64,000 bases of DNA from Monodelphis domestica (Eukaryota; Chordata; Mammalia; Didelphimorphia; Didelphidae), in the NCBI RefSeq assembly GCF_027887165.1, contig NC_077232.1:10416257-10480256 (forward strand). The letters run 5' to 3'. Each line of letters begins with the position of its first letter. Position 1 is the first letter of the stretch. Shown in pieces: positions 1 through 11,235 of the stretch. Position numbers and translations under genes: made by a program. The notes beneath the pieces are model-generated. The model did no database searches. It was not told the origin of the DNA and saw only the letters and a program-made list of their open reading frames with translations.

Positions 1-59
1 ATGGCCAATTGCTCCGGGATCTCTGCCGAGAAAACAAATGGGGCTAGGAGTGGGGTGAA

Positions 60-230
60 GACAGCTGGCTGGCTCAGTGGATAGAGCCGAGCCTAGAGAC
101 GGGAGGTCCTGGGTTCGAATTTAACCTCGGACACTTCCTCGCTGTGTGACTGGGCAGGCCATTTCACCTCCAATGGCCCAGCTCTTGCCATTCTTCTGCC
201 TTGGGTGATTCTAAGACGGAAGAGAAAGCC
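60..230 (+). mobile_element. tRNA-derived marsupial SINE
   Basis: It begins CTGGCTGGCTCAGTGGATAG with a GGTCCTGGGTTCGAAT B-box-like block, followed by the family's ACACTTCC...CTGTGTGAC body and ...TTCTGCCTTGG tail region. It is diverged from the better copies elsewhere in the window. Confidence 0.8.
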
Positions 231-359
231 CCAAATAAGGCCACAAAGAGAACAGAACTGCAGGGGAAGGCCCGGTGCCATGGCAGACACTCAAGCAGAA
301 GACGAGGCTTCTTCCCCTCGGACCCAGGTCCTTCCAGAGCTGTCAGGCCGTCTCTGCCT

Positions 360-550
360 TTGTAGAATGTTTTAAGGTTCACAAAGTGCTTCACAGCCTT
401 TTTGTTATTTTATCCTCAAACTCTTGGAGTGAAGGGTTAACATTATCCCTATATCCCTACAGTTGAGGAAACTGAGGCAGAAATTAAGTGACTCGGGACT
501 GTATGTTGCTAGAAAATGGGGGAGGGGGGCAAGCTTTGAACTCAGGACCT
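360..550 (-). mobile_element. CORE-SINE/MIR-like fragment
   Basis: Reverse-oriented MIR-type order: AAAGTGCTTCACA, then TGAGGAAACTGAGGCAGA, then AAGTGACT and a TTTGAACTCAGGAC end. Old and diverged. Confidence 0.65.
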
Positions 551-1600
551 GCTGCGCCCCCCCCCCCCAGTCCAGGGGCCCATCCCCTTCCTTCCCACAT
601 GGAGGGTCTTCATAAAAGCCTCCCACCTGATCCCGCACAAAGCCATTGGAGAAGTCAAGCAGAGGGAGGCTGTGGGGAAAAGGAGGGCTTGGTGTGGGAA
701 TGCCCAGCAGGCCCCTGGAGAGGCTGGAGGAAAGGCCAGGGAGACCCCCGAGCAGAGCAGAGAAGTGGGAGCTCCTGTGGGAGGGGAAAGGAGGCCTGAG
801 CAGAGCAGGGAGCACCGGGGGCATCGGAGGGAGGACGTGGCCGCTCCCCCGGACTTTGGCCAGTTGGTCCAACCGCTCCGTTTTGTACTTTTGAGGAAAC
901 CGAGACCCAGAGACAGACGAAGTTCATTTGGGTAGCAAGTCCAAGAAAAAGATGAAAACTATAAAAGGAGGCCATAAGAGGAGGCGAGCAGCACAAGGCA
1001 CTTGGTGAGGAAAGGGGGGCATCCTGGGACCCCTTCATTATCCAAAGCAAGAGGAACCTGAGGCCAGCGAGGTTTGAACCCAGATCCCGCCGCCTGGAGA
1101 CCTGCTGATGGCAGACACTTGGGGCATCACTCGGAGCCCGAGATGCCCCGTGTGCTTCTGCGATGCCCAAGGACTCCTGGGATGAATTCCAGGCCCGGGT
1201 GAGGTTTGGGGCTGACCCCTTGTCCCCTCGGCTACCCCGTGACCCACAGGAGGACCCTTCTGAGGTCTCCAAAGACAACTGAGGAGCTCCCCAGCGCCCC
1301 GAGGCAGAGCCTCATGTATCTCTCCTTGGATGCTTTGAGGACCCTAGGAGGCAGGAGCCATTCTTCTCATCCTCATTTTACAGATAGGGAAAGTGAGGCT
1401 CAGAAGTCGACCAACTCGCCCTGGGCCCTACTGGCTCTGTCTGGAGCAGGATTTGCACCTCAACTCTGGCTGCCTCCTGGCTGTGACTGTAATTGGAAGC
1501 GAGATGAGTGGGAGCCCAGTGGGGGGATGGGCACACCCCAGGGTGCCAAACATTCCAGAAACCCCCAAGGAGGCGCGGGCAGAAGAAAAGGGACCCGGAC
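551..1600. other. Intergenic sequence downstream of SLC3A2
   Basis: No convincing exon on either strand. It holds a poly-C run near 557-568 and a weak MIR-like piece around 1340-1470 (CATTTTACAGATAGGGAAAGTGAGG). Open frames here are long only because stops are rare in GC-rich DNA. Confidence 0.5.
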
Positions 1601-1620
1601 AGAAGGTGCATCACTATTGT

Positions 1621-1626
1621 TTTAAT
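1621..1626 (-). terminator. SLC3A2 poly(A) signal (ATTAAA)
   Basis: The minus strand reads ATTAAA 75 nt past the stop codon at 1703-1701. It is the common variant signal; no AATAAA lies nearer. This predicts a very short 3' UTR of about 100 nt. Confidence 0.6.
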
Positions 1627-1700
1627 AGCATGAGGTCATCCCAGGGCATCAAACAGTAAAAAAACAAAACCACCCCCCCAAGCACAACAAAGAGCCCAGG

Positions 1701-4700
1701 TCACGCCACGTAGGGGAACTTGAGCAACAGCCCCTCCCCAGGGGCCACAGTCAGCTGGCGCAGGGGCAGCAGGCTTCCCTCGGGGTGGCTCCTCTGGGTG
1801 CTGAGCATCAGCGCCGCCTTCTCCGGCAGCTCCAGCTTCTGGCCGGGGGCCCCCGGGGGCACCTTCAGCTCAGTCTGGCGGCTCGAGGAGCCCAGGTTGA
1901 GGACGACGAGGAAGCGCTCGTTCTGGTCCCAGCGGCGCACATAGGCGAAGAGGTCGTCCGTGGTGGGCAGGACCAGGAAGTCTCCGTGCAGCAAGGAGCG
2001 CTCCTTCCCGCGGCTGTCACTCAGCTTCCGGAACTCGGAGAGTAGGGAGCCAGGGTTCTCGTTCTGGCCCTGAAGGGAGAGCAGAGGGCAGAGCTGGGGC
2101 GACACACTCTTCCACACCCCCTCTCCGCCCAGCACCCCTGGCTCTGATCCCTGCTCACCTGGACAGTCATGTTGAGATTCACAGACTCAGAAGGCCCCAG
2201 GGTTTTCTCATCCCAAAGCATGATGGGAGCTTCGGCGGGCTGGAAGCACACAGGGGATAAAATGTGGACAAAGGCCAGGCCAGAGGAGCAGTGAGCTCCA
2301 GCCCCCTCCCGCAGCCCCTGGGCTGAGGGCAGGCCCTTCTCCTCCCCCTGAGAGCCCCAGGGCTGAGGGCAGGCCCTTCTCCTTCCCCTAGGAGCCCCTG
2401 GGCTGAGGGCAGGCCCTTCTCCTTCCCCTAGGAGCCCCTGGGCTGAGGGCAGGCCCTTCTCTCCCCGCCCCCCCTCCCCCAGGAGCCCCCGGGCTCAGGG
2501 CAGGCCCTTCTACATCCCACATCTTTCCAGCCTCCCTGCACCAGAACTTTGGTTCTCACCTGTCCAGGAAGGGCCGCCTGCAAGCCAATTTCATCCCCAT
2601 AACTAAAGATAGGTGTCCCAGGAAGTGTGAAAAACAGCAGGTGGTAGAGCCGGAGAAGATGGGCAGGCACGAGGGAGGCCAAGTGGCCCACCTGAGAGTA
2701 CTATGGCAACAAGAACAAGATTTCCTCGCTCAGCCGGGGGTGAATGGCTCTCCCAGAGGCCCAGCCGCTGGGGGGCACCACAGGCCAGAGCGTAGGAAAC
2801 TGGACCAAATTCAAATCTGATCTCAGCCTCTTTCACTAGCTGTGTGACCAGGAACATCCTGGCATCTCTGTCTGCTTCAATTTCTTCATCTGTAAAATGG
2901 GAATCACAAGAAGGAAGCTCCTTCCCAGGGTTGTTGGGGAGGACCAAATAAGCTCTTAGCACAGTCCCTGACACAGTTGGTGATAGGCAACTTGCTTCCT
3001 TCCTCCAAGCTGCCAGGCCAGCTTGATGGCCAAGGCAAAGAGCTCAGAGCTACCTTGGAGGCTTAGGGTGCAACCACTTCCTTTTACAGATGAGGAAACT
3101 GAGGCAGGACGTGGCCCCGGGGAGCTTCCGCTTCCGCTTCCCCCCCCCCCCCCCCCCCGGCCCCTGAAGGCCAAGACTCACAGTCCAGGTGCACCAGTGG
3201 CCCCCAGTGGCATCCAGGTAGCTAGTGACCAAGTCCTTGAGCTCTCTTCCCGAAGAGCTCCTTCTCCCAAAGTCTTCCAGATACGAGCTGCTCAGCAGGT
3301 CAGTATCATTCAGCAGGCTCATAAGCTGGGAAAGCTCAGAGGCTTCTGTTCCCACAATCAGGACGCTGCAGGGGATGCAAGCAGAGGAGAGATGGGAAAC
3401 CAAGGAAGGCAGCGAGGCGGCTCAGGGGACCGAGAGGGGAGGCCCCAGCTTGGACCCTTGCAAGCTGTGTGACCCTGGGTAAGTCACTGAGCCCCCAATG
3501 CCCAGCCCTGACTGGAAGATGGAAGGGCAGGGCTTGTTGGTTTTGTAAGAAGCTGAAATCAAACTGGAGCAGGCAGGTGGCACGGCGGATCCAGGGCCAG
3601 GCCTGAGTCAGGAGGGCCTGGGCTGAAAGCTGGCCCGGCCTTCCCAGCAAGTCCCGTAAGCCCAGGTGCCTAGCCCGAGCCCTTGAGAAAAGGCTTAAAA
3701 ACAGACTCAATCAAGGAGGGGGAAAGGAGCAGCTTCTGCTCTCAAGCCGAGGCTTCCCTCCCCAGATGGCCCCCCAAGTCTTCCTGGTACTCACTTATCC
3801 TCACTGATGCTATGAGTGAGATTACTCCACTGAGACAGGGCTGAGGAGGCGTCCTGGGGGGAGAGCGGGAGAGGCCAGTCAGGCAGGGCCCGAAGGGCGC
3901 CCCTCCCTCGGCCACCCGGCAGAGGACAGGACTTACCGTCAGGTTCTGGACATCGAGGACCTGGATCCCATCCACCCCATTGTTCAGCCAAAAGCTCAGG
4001 GCTTCCTGCGGGAGGGTGAGGAAACTGAGTCAAATGTCAGGCTCCTGAGGAGCAGGAGGCCAGCAGAGCTCTCCTGGAGATCTCCCAGGGCCCCGAAGGA
4101 GGGAGACGACGTTCCCTGGACCCCAGCCACGTGAGCCGGTTTCTACCTCACCTAATTGGTCCTGATTCTATCTCACTTTCCCGTCCTAGTACCCCCTCCG
4201 CAGGGCCCCGATTTTAGAGCATTTCTGGGAAAGCATTCTCGGCTCCTCTTTTGTTCCAAGCCCTTCTCTTCTGTTAGAATTGATACGAAGCTTCAACCAA
4301 GCTTTGATTCTAGGCAACTGGGGTTAAGTGACTTGCCCAGGGTCACACAGTACCTGAGGCAGGGCCGGGAGGCAGAAAGGCTTGGTGAAATCCCTCCCAG
4401 GCTGGGGGGGGGGGGGGTGACAGATGGCAGGGAGGCCAGCTTACAGGGCCCACCAGAATACTCCGGTGGGCAGGCCCAGGCCTGTGTGGCCGCCATACAG
4501 CAGCCTGGCATTCCTTCTCTGCAGAGCTTTGGGCTCCTTGGCCATCCCCCCCTCTCTTCAACCAGCCCAGTCAAATCTAAAGCCTCCCGTGGCCCATTTT
4601 TCTACTCCCTCCACACTTGAGGCTTGGGTGGGAGTTAACCCGTGACTGATGGGGAGGGCCAGAAAGAATACCCAGAAACCCCTGGGGCCCAGGAGCCAAG

Positions 4701-5811
4701 TCAGCCCCTCCCCCTTCCTCAGCTCTCTGGGAAGAGGCCTCACCTTCATCCTCTCGTTGACTTCTTCACTCTGATGGGGCAGGAACCAGCTGCTCCGACC
4801 TCGGTAGTTGGGGGTGAGATCGAGCACGATGTGGATATCTGGGGAAATGAGGGGGGCAGTGAGGGGCGGGCACCCAGAGGCCAGCCCGGCCCGCCCCCGC
4901 CCGCCCCTCCTCCCGGGTCACCCACTCTTTTTCTTGGCCTCCAGCAAGAGGTTGGTGAAGTCTTGGAGGGTGCCCAAGGCGGGGTCGATCTGCTGCAGGT
5001 CGGTCCCGCCAAGGTCATCTTGCACGTTCTTGTGGATGGGCCCCAACACCAGAGCCTTCACCTTGAGGGTGCTCAGGTAGTCGAGCCGGGCCTTGACCCC
5101 TGCGGAGAGGCAGACAGAGGGCCGGCTCGGCTCGCTCCCCTCCCCCTCCCCCAGCTTCCGCTCAGGAGGGGTGGGGGCGGGGCCGCTCCCGAGGGGCTGA
5201 TGTAAGGAGTAAGGAGGCTTACTCAAGGGCGGGGGTGGGGAGGAAGGAATGTGGAGTCAGCAAGCCCGGGACGGGGGCGGGCTCAGGCCTCCTCGTGCCC
5301 TCGGCCTTAATCCCCGGGCCGCGGAGCCCCCACTCACCCGCAAGGCCCGCCGTGCCGTTGCTGGGCTGGCCCTGGAAGGCCTTGAGGGCCCCGAGGCGGT
5401 ACACGGGCCCCTGGTGCCACCAGCGCTGAGTGGGCAGCTCGCGGCAGCGCGGCGCCTGCACGATGATGACCACGGCGCCCGCCAGCATGCCCAGCCAGCC
5501 AAGCCAGAAGAGCAGGAGCAGGGCCCAGCGCGTGCGCACCCACGCGGGGCTGCCGGCCACCTTGAGCAGCTCCTCCTTGGACAGCCCCGTGAACTTGGCG
5601 GCGGCGGCCGCGGCGGCCGCGGCGTCGGCCTCGTCGTCCGGCACCTTGACCTTGACCACGCCGTTCTTCTCTCCCCCCGAGGCGGCCGACGGCGGGGCGG
5701 CCGCGTTCATGGGCTGCTTCTCGGGCTCGAGCTCGTTGAGCTCCACCTCCTTCATGTCCACCTCCGCCTCCTGGCTCATGGTGGCGTGCGCGGCTAAGGC
5801 TTCGGTCTCCC
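1701..5811 (-). CDS. SLC3A2: SLC3A2, 4F2 cell-surface antigen heavy chain (CD98hc)
   Basis: Heavy subunit of heteromeric amino-acid transporters: it carries light chains such as LAT1 or xCT to the plasma membrane and supports integrin signalling. Coding exons read on the minus strand are 5779-5338, 5099-4926, 4838-4744, 4005-3937, 3853-3795, 3365-3182, 2691-2560, 2239-2159 and 2069-1701. All introns are GT-AG and the exons sum to 1605 nt, or 534 aa (human short form 529). The start MSQEAEVDMKEVELNELEPE matches the human N-terminus closely. Residues 85-107 form the single membrane span (WALLLLFWLGWLGMLAGAVV...). Cys112 in APRCRELP is the family's light-chain disulfide cysteine. The ectodomain is the family's glycosidase-like TIM barrel, seen in LDLTPNYRG, VDGIQVLDVQN, FTLPGTPIFSYGDEIGL and WDQNERFLVVLN, and it ends FPYVA. 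The exon containing the start begins at 5811 with 32 nt of 5' UTR. A nine-alanine run lies at residues 53-61. Several N-x-S/T sites fit a glycosylated ectodomain. Confidence 0.97.
2312..2510. repeat. 40-bp minisatellite, about five copies
   Basis: The block GGCTGAGGGCAGGCCCTTCT recurs with ends at 2340, 2380, 2420, 2460 and (diverged, with an insertion) 2510. The period is therefore 40 bp for the first four. It sits in the SLC3A2 intron between the exons 2691-2560 and 2239-2159. Confidence 0.9.
2785..2985 (+). mobile_element. MIR-like CORE-SINE in an SLC3A2 intron
   Basis: Plus-strand MIR order: CAAATTCAAATCTGATCTCA, TAGCTGTGTGACC, TTTCTTCATCTGTAAAATGG, GGGTTGTTGGGGAGGA and AGCACAGTCCCTGAC. 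A second MIR-type AGATGAGGAAACTGAGGCAGG lies at about 3088-3109, followed by a C18 run. Confidence 0.75.
4260..4385 (-). mobile_element. tRNA-derived marsupial SINE fragment
   Basis: Reverse orientation: CTTCTGTTAGAATTGATACG, then GGGGTTAAGTGACTTGCCCA and GGGTCACACAGTACCTGAGG. It lies in the SLC3A2 intron between the exons 4838-4744 and 4005-3937. Confidence 0.7.
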
Positions 5812-5903
5812 CTGCGGGCAAGGAGGAGGGAAGAGGCCGGCTGAGCGGGGCGCCGGGCGCCCGGAGCCCGGCCCGGCCCCGCGGCCGGAGAGCAAACACT
5901 TAC

Positions 5904-5990
5904 CTAGAACTGCAACTCCGGCGCCTCGGATCGCGCGTCTGTGCGGCTTCCGGGGCAGAGCCCAGACCCCAGCCTAGGAGCTCCGCCCAG
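5904..5990 (-). other. SLC3A2: SLC3A2 proximal non-coding first exon (inferred)
   Basis: On the minus strand a strong donor (CTAG followed by GTAAGT, GT at 5903-5902) lies just upstream of the acceptor at 5813-5812 that opens the first coding exon. This suggests a short non-coding exon starting somewhere in the GC-rich stretch near 5990. The donor is visible; the 5' end is a guess. Confidence 0.55.
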
Positions 5991-6110
5991 CCGCCTCGCC
6001 CGGCCCACTCGGGGAGGAGCCGGCACGCCCCCAGTGTCCAGAGCAACCCCTCCCCCCTCCCGGGCCGTGGCGCCGCCCCGGTGACCGTGCCCTGGTCGCT
6101 TTACCTCTCC
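5905..6110 (-). promoter_or_regulatory. CpG-rich SLC3A2 proximal promoter
   Basis: Very GC- and CpG-rich DNA continues from the first coding exon (from about 5500) through 6110, with several GGCGGGG/CCCCGCC Sp1-type boxes and no obvious TATA. It fits a housekeeping CpG-island promoter. The extent is approximate. Confidence 0.6.
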
Positions 6111-8200
6111 CTCCAGTCCCCCCCCCCCCCAAGGCAGGCCTGGGAAATGAGGGGCTGGAGACTAGCCGGCCCTCCCTGGGGCACTGAGCATGGGTTGGGG
6201 GACTCGGCTGGAGACCGCCCAGAAGGAGGCTGAGAAAGGGGATCCGGGCTTAGCTCCTTCATTCATTCATTCTTTCCTTCATGGGAGCTGGAGTTTCCGG
6301 GTCCCTGCACCCGGGCCGTGGGGTCCCCGGGTGGGATTTGACCCTCCTCTTGCTGGCTCAGTTGCCAGCTGGGTGCAGCCCCTGGGTGACACGGAGGGGA
6401 AGCGGGTGACCAGCAGGGTGACCAAAGGCGGCTCAGCCTGCTCCGGGGGCTCCAAGCCTCAGGGCCTCAGTGAAGGTTGGAGCGGCCCATGGAGAGAGGC
6501 GGCCCTTTGGGAGGTGCTTTGGGCAGCAGCACAGAGCAAGAAGGCCAGTGCCAACATGGGGCGCCCCCAGAAAAAGACAGGAGGGAGGGGCCAGTCACCC
6601 CGGATGCCAGTGTGGCCTCGGACCCTGTCTAGCCGTGTGACCCTGGACAAGTCACTTCAGCCCTTTCCTGCCTTGGAGCCAGTCCAAGGCAGAAGGGGGG
6701 CCTTCTAAAAGCAGAGCTATGGGCTGTCCGGCCTTAGGAAGCCCAGGCTCAAGGCTAGTAAGTGACCGGCTCTACCAGGCCACACAGGGATGAGCGGCAG
6801 ACAGGAAGGGAGCCCCCCAGGGCTGTGCCCGGGCTGAGGTGGGTGGGGCACAGGCCGAGCTGAAGGAGGCCAGCCTGGCTGGGGCAGAAGCGCCCAGCGG
6901 GTGCCAGGCCGAGGCACCTGATGAGCCCCGATGGGAACAAACACGCCACCCCCCTTACAGACCAGAGCAGCTGGGCCGAGAGCCTGAGAACACAGGAAGG
7001 CTCGTGCAGGGGCTTGTTTGGGGGCTGGACTGTGCCAGGGCTCGGCCGTGGCCACCCCCCTCTCCTCTGACCCACAGCCTTTCCAGAGGCAGGAAGCAGG
7101 GAGGGGAGGGGGCTCCAGGGACGCCCTCCCAGGGTGTGGGGCCCGGCAGGAGGGGGAAGCCGAGTACCTGGAGAACCCTTTGTACTGCCAAAGGGCCCAG
7201 CTCTTAGGAAACAGCTGAGCAAGCGGCTCTCCCTCCCTTGGGAGCCGGAGCCGGGCCAGCACTGTTGTTTACAAGGAAGAAGCCGAGGTCAAGCAGGGAA
7301 GGAAGGGTGGGGAGGGGCGGAGGGGAGGGGCCTCCCAGGCTCCCCAAACCTCACACCTGCCTGGACTAGCCCTTGCTCTGTGACAGCGACTGCCTGGCGC
7401 TGATAAGGCCCCCAGTGAACCCTGGATAGAGGCTGCCAGCTTGGAGCCTGAAGGCAAAGCTGACTTGGCCACGTTACCCTGACAAAAGTGGGGGAAAGGT
7501 CAAGGAGGCCGCCGAGCCTGGCCTCTACTGGGGGCTTTGTAGGTGGGCTCAACTCCCTGCCAGACCTCGCTCGGAAAACTCAAAGGATCGACAGAGTAAC
7601 CAAATCTAGAACCACAAGATCCCCAGAAAGGCCGTGCGTGGCAGTGTGCTGGGGGGCGTCTGGAGGCCCCGCCACAGCCCAGGAAAACCCATCTCAGCAG
7701 GCAGACGGGCCACCCTGGCCACAAAGGTGGCTGAGGCAGGCTCTGGGGAGCGCTTAGAGCTTGGCCAGGCTCCCCCGGCGCATCCCAGGCCACGGCCGGG
7801 CGCTCTGACTCTGGAAGAGACACTGAAGACGGTGCCCCTGCCTCACTGAAGCCTAACTCCCACGTCAAGAAGCCGTGGCCCTGTGAGGGATGCCGTTGGT
7901 CCTCTTGGAAGGGAAGGAAGGGCCCCCAATAACCTAATTAGTTGGCCCAGGGCTCCCCAAACTCTTCACACGGGGCCAGCTCCCTGTCCTCAGACCGCTG
8001 GAGGGCCGGGCTATAAACCATGAACAGATCTGCATAGCGCTGTCTGGTAGCGGAGGCTGCAGCCCTGGCTGGGGTGGGCCTGTCCCACCTTGCACAGGCC
8101 CATCACGGCCACCACTGTACCGGGCAGCAGTCTACACAGGGCGGAATCCCCTCCCCCAGATGGCCGCCCATCATGCTGACGGCTTCCACTGTGTAGCCAA
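6111..8200. other. Gene-poor spacer upstream of SLC3A2
   Basis: GC-rich, with a short ATTC tandem near 6262-6276 and a SINE remnant near 6605-6690 (TAGCCGTGTGACCCTGGACA). I see no spliced gene with recognisable protein. If the upstream SLC3A2 exon is real, this is part of that gene's first intron. Confidence 0.45.
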
Positions 8201-8202
8201 AG

Positions 8203-8267
8203 AATCCTTTGTGGGGCGCCTCGTTCTCTTTCAGTTACTCTCCGAACAAGGCGCCCCGCAAAGGATT
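8203..8267. repeat. Near-perfect inverted repeat (65-nt hairpin)
   Basis: The left arm 8203-8221 (AATCCTTTGTGGGGCGCCT) and the right arm 8249-8267 (AGGCGCCCCGCAAAGGATT) are reverse complements, with one mismatch that would be a G-U pair in RNA. The loop is 27 nt, and a further GTTC/GAAC pair lies just inside. It is intergenic. It could be a microRNA-like hairpin, the relic of a small palindromic transposon, or a cruciform site. Confidence 0.75.
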
Positions 8268-9394
8268 ACGTCGCCGGAAGTAGCACCACCACACCCAGGG
8301 CTCCTCTCACTGACCACCACTGAGTGCGGTGGGGGCCGGATACATGGCCTGGGGGGGGGGGGCAAATGTGACCCTGAATTAGCCCATCAATGGGGTCCCA
8401 TGGATCACCTCCAGAGAACCCTGGAAGAGAAAGGGCATTCTGTTAATCCCAGATGATCCACAAAGAGAGCTCAGGAAGCCTGGGAATTTGTGAAGGAAAA
8501 TCAACTACATCTTTGTTTTCTCTCTCCTCCACTGACATGTGGCCCTCGGAGGCCCTCACAGGCTCCCCCAGATTGACCAAGGGCCCCGATAGCACCCAGG
8601 TGCTGTGGAAAGGGCCCGTGACCACGGGAAAGAACCCAGTACAAGGTGGAGAACGTCCACCCCTAACTGTGGTTATCGCCCACTAACAGCACGGAATAAC
8701 TCCGAACAGCATAGCACCCGATCCTCACAACAGGCTTGGGAGGCAAGGGCTATTATTGGCCTCATTTTAGAGGGTCAAGGTTAAAGACTCGTCGGCCCAG
8801 GAGGCCTCCCACTCCTCAGAAAAGCAGCCAGAAGGCCGCGTTTTCCTGGTTCAAGATTCCTGTTTGGGGGCCTGAAGGCGCTGCTGGTCTGTGCATTTCT
8901 CTCAAGCATCTACTGGTTCTGGCAGACGCGTGAAGTCCACAGGAAAGGTACGGAGATCCCTCCTTCACAGAGGGAGCCAGCGCAGAGCAACGGGAAAGGG
9001 CGGGCGTGTGTCCGGGGGCCAAGAAGTCAGGCTTGCAGAGTAGCACTTTAAGGTCACAAACAGGGTTTGAGCTCCACAAGCAAACCGTCTCCAAGAAGTG
9101 GAGCTGGGCCGGCACCCAACACAGGCCCAGGCAGCCCAGCACAGTGACGAGGAGCCCCCAGGCTGAGTCACAAAATAAACCCCATCTCAAGCCGTCCAAC
9201 CTTGAACTCCAAAAGAGCTCAGCAGAAAAAGAGTGCTCCGATGGAAGAAGTGAGCACCCGGAGTCTCGTTCACTCGCGAGTTGCCAGGATTTCTCACCCC
9301 TAAAAAGGCGAGGCAAAAAACACTTGGGAGCCACTGCTCCATCAGGAAGATTTTTTCCTGACATTAGTCCTAAACTGTCCTCTTACACCTTTTA

Positions 9395-9585
9395 TTGAAA
9401 CCTTCTGTCTTAGAGTTGATTCTATGTATTGGTTCCAAGGCAGAAGAGCGGTGAGGGATAGGCAATGGGGGTTAAGTGACTTGCCCAGGATCATACAGCT
9501 AGGAAGTGTCTGAGTTCAAATTTGAACCCAGGACCTTCCTATCTAAGCCTGGCTCTATCCACTGAGCCAGCCAGCTGCTGCCTCT
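9395..9585 (-). mobile_element. tRNA-derived marsupial SINE
   Basis: Reverse copy of nearly full length: AAACCTTCTGTCTTAGAGTT, GTATTGGTTCCAAGGCAGAA, GGGGTTAAGTGACTTGCCCA, TTTGAACCCAGGACC, TATCCACTGAGCC. Confidence 0.85.
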
Positions 9586-9599
9586 TTACAACTTCTACC

Positions 9600-11080
9600 C
9601 ATTCTTCCAGCCTGTACACTCTAGAATCAAAGGCAACAAGTCTAATCCAATTGGATGATGACATGCACTGCCCCAACCAAGCCCCACCCCCCAATACTAT
9701 TAGACCACATCAATGATCCAAGATGACCAGCATTTATTAGATGCCCCCACTCCTCGTCCTTCTAGGCCTGGTCCTCCCTCTCCTGGGACAGATTACCATC
9801 CACTTTTCCTATGGCTCAGGTGATACTGCTCTCACCTAGTTCTCCTAATATCTGAAATCCCATTCTGCTTTTTATAGCTGGATTCACCAAACGTGTCGGT
9901 GGAGTAGGGTAAGTAGGTCACTGGACCAAACCTGGGTTCTAATCCTGACTTAGACACCGGGTGACCCTGGGTTTCTCTGGCCTTTGGTCTCTTCTATTGC
10001 ACTCAATGACCCCCCAACCAGGTTCCTGAGGGTAGGGCTGCCTCCAAGATCTGTCCTGGGCCCTCTTCTCTGCTGTCTACACACTCACTCTGTGATCTCA
10101 ACCTTTCCCACATATTTAACCATCATCTCTACACAGACTGGCCCTACAGGCCCAGCCCTCTCTCTCCTGGGCTCTGGTCCTGTTTCTCCAAATCTGCTGG
10201 ACATTACCAAGGGGACGTTGTGACCTCAACTCGGCATGCCCCAATGAGAATTCATTCTTTGCCCGAAAATCTAGCCTTCCTCCTGCCTTCCTTATTTCTC
10301 TCAAGGACATCACCGCCATTCCAACGGCCGCGTTCACAATCTCCAAAGCAGTCACCCTTTCCTAATCAGTCATCATCAGGACAGCCTCCAAAAGGCCTCT
10401 TGCATTCATGCCTGCATCAGTCATCCCTCTGATTCAGGCCCTCCTTCCCACTGGGCAGCGGCCTCCCAAACTGCCAAAAATAAGGGCCTTCTGGACAAAA
10501 TCACCATCCCTGAATGTCGAGTCAAACTTTCTGGCTCCGTCTTTCCTCATTCAACATGGCGGACCTTCTTAGTCCTGCTATCCTAGCCAACGGAGAGATG
10601 CTCGAGACCCCTGAGCCCCCACCTCCAGGCTTGGCACTTGCTCTCAGCTCTCTGGGGCTGGTGTTCAGCCCCTCCTGAAGCACTTGGTGCTTATTGTAAA
10701 GAGCTTGTAAAGGGGACACTCTCCCCCCTCCCACCACCACATACACACATTTGATATTGGCTTCAATACGGAGCTAACATGGTTATGTGGGTTGTGATGT
10801 CTATGAGAGCCGGCGTAGCATAGTTGTGACATATCCCTTCCAAGTCCAAAGCAAATGGAGTAATTTCTGGAGGGAGAGAGAGTCGCCAAACTTGAGGACC
10901 AGAAGAGCCCCGGCATCCTCTGCCCTAAACCAGCAGCTCACTACCTGGTCACAGATGTAAGAGCTGGGGGGAAGGGCCCACCTCAGCCTCTCCTACCTTT
11001 CCCTTCTCTGTCCATCTTCTTGTCTAAGGGTCTAACTGCATTCCTGGAGTGATACATGGCTGATCTAAGGGCTCCAGAGC
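9600..11080. other. Intergenic, unique-looking sequence
   Basis: Moderate GC content with short open frames and no recognisable domain. I see no exon I can defend. Confidence 0.4.
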
Positions 11081-11082
11081 CA

Positions 11083-11235
11083 GGGGACAACTAGGTGACT
11101 CATTGGATTGAAATCTGGCCTCAGATACTTCCTAGATGTGTGTGACTCTGGGCAAATCACTTCACCTCCATTCCCTTACCGCTCTTCTGCCTGGAACCAA
11201 TTCACAGATGGAAAGTAAGGGTTAAAAAAAGGGAG
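11083..11235 (+). mobile_element. tRNA-derived marsupial SINE, partial
   Basis: Plus copy: GACAACTAGGTGACTCATTG, GGCCTCAGATACTTCCTAGA, GGGCAAATCACTTCACCTCC, ending AAGTAAGGGTTAAAAAAAG. Confidence 0.8.

Noticed and set aside
655-1278. 207-aa minus-strand frame downstream of SLC3A2
   Set aside because: GC-rich chance frame crossing old SINE text; no domain, no splice or poly(A) support.
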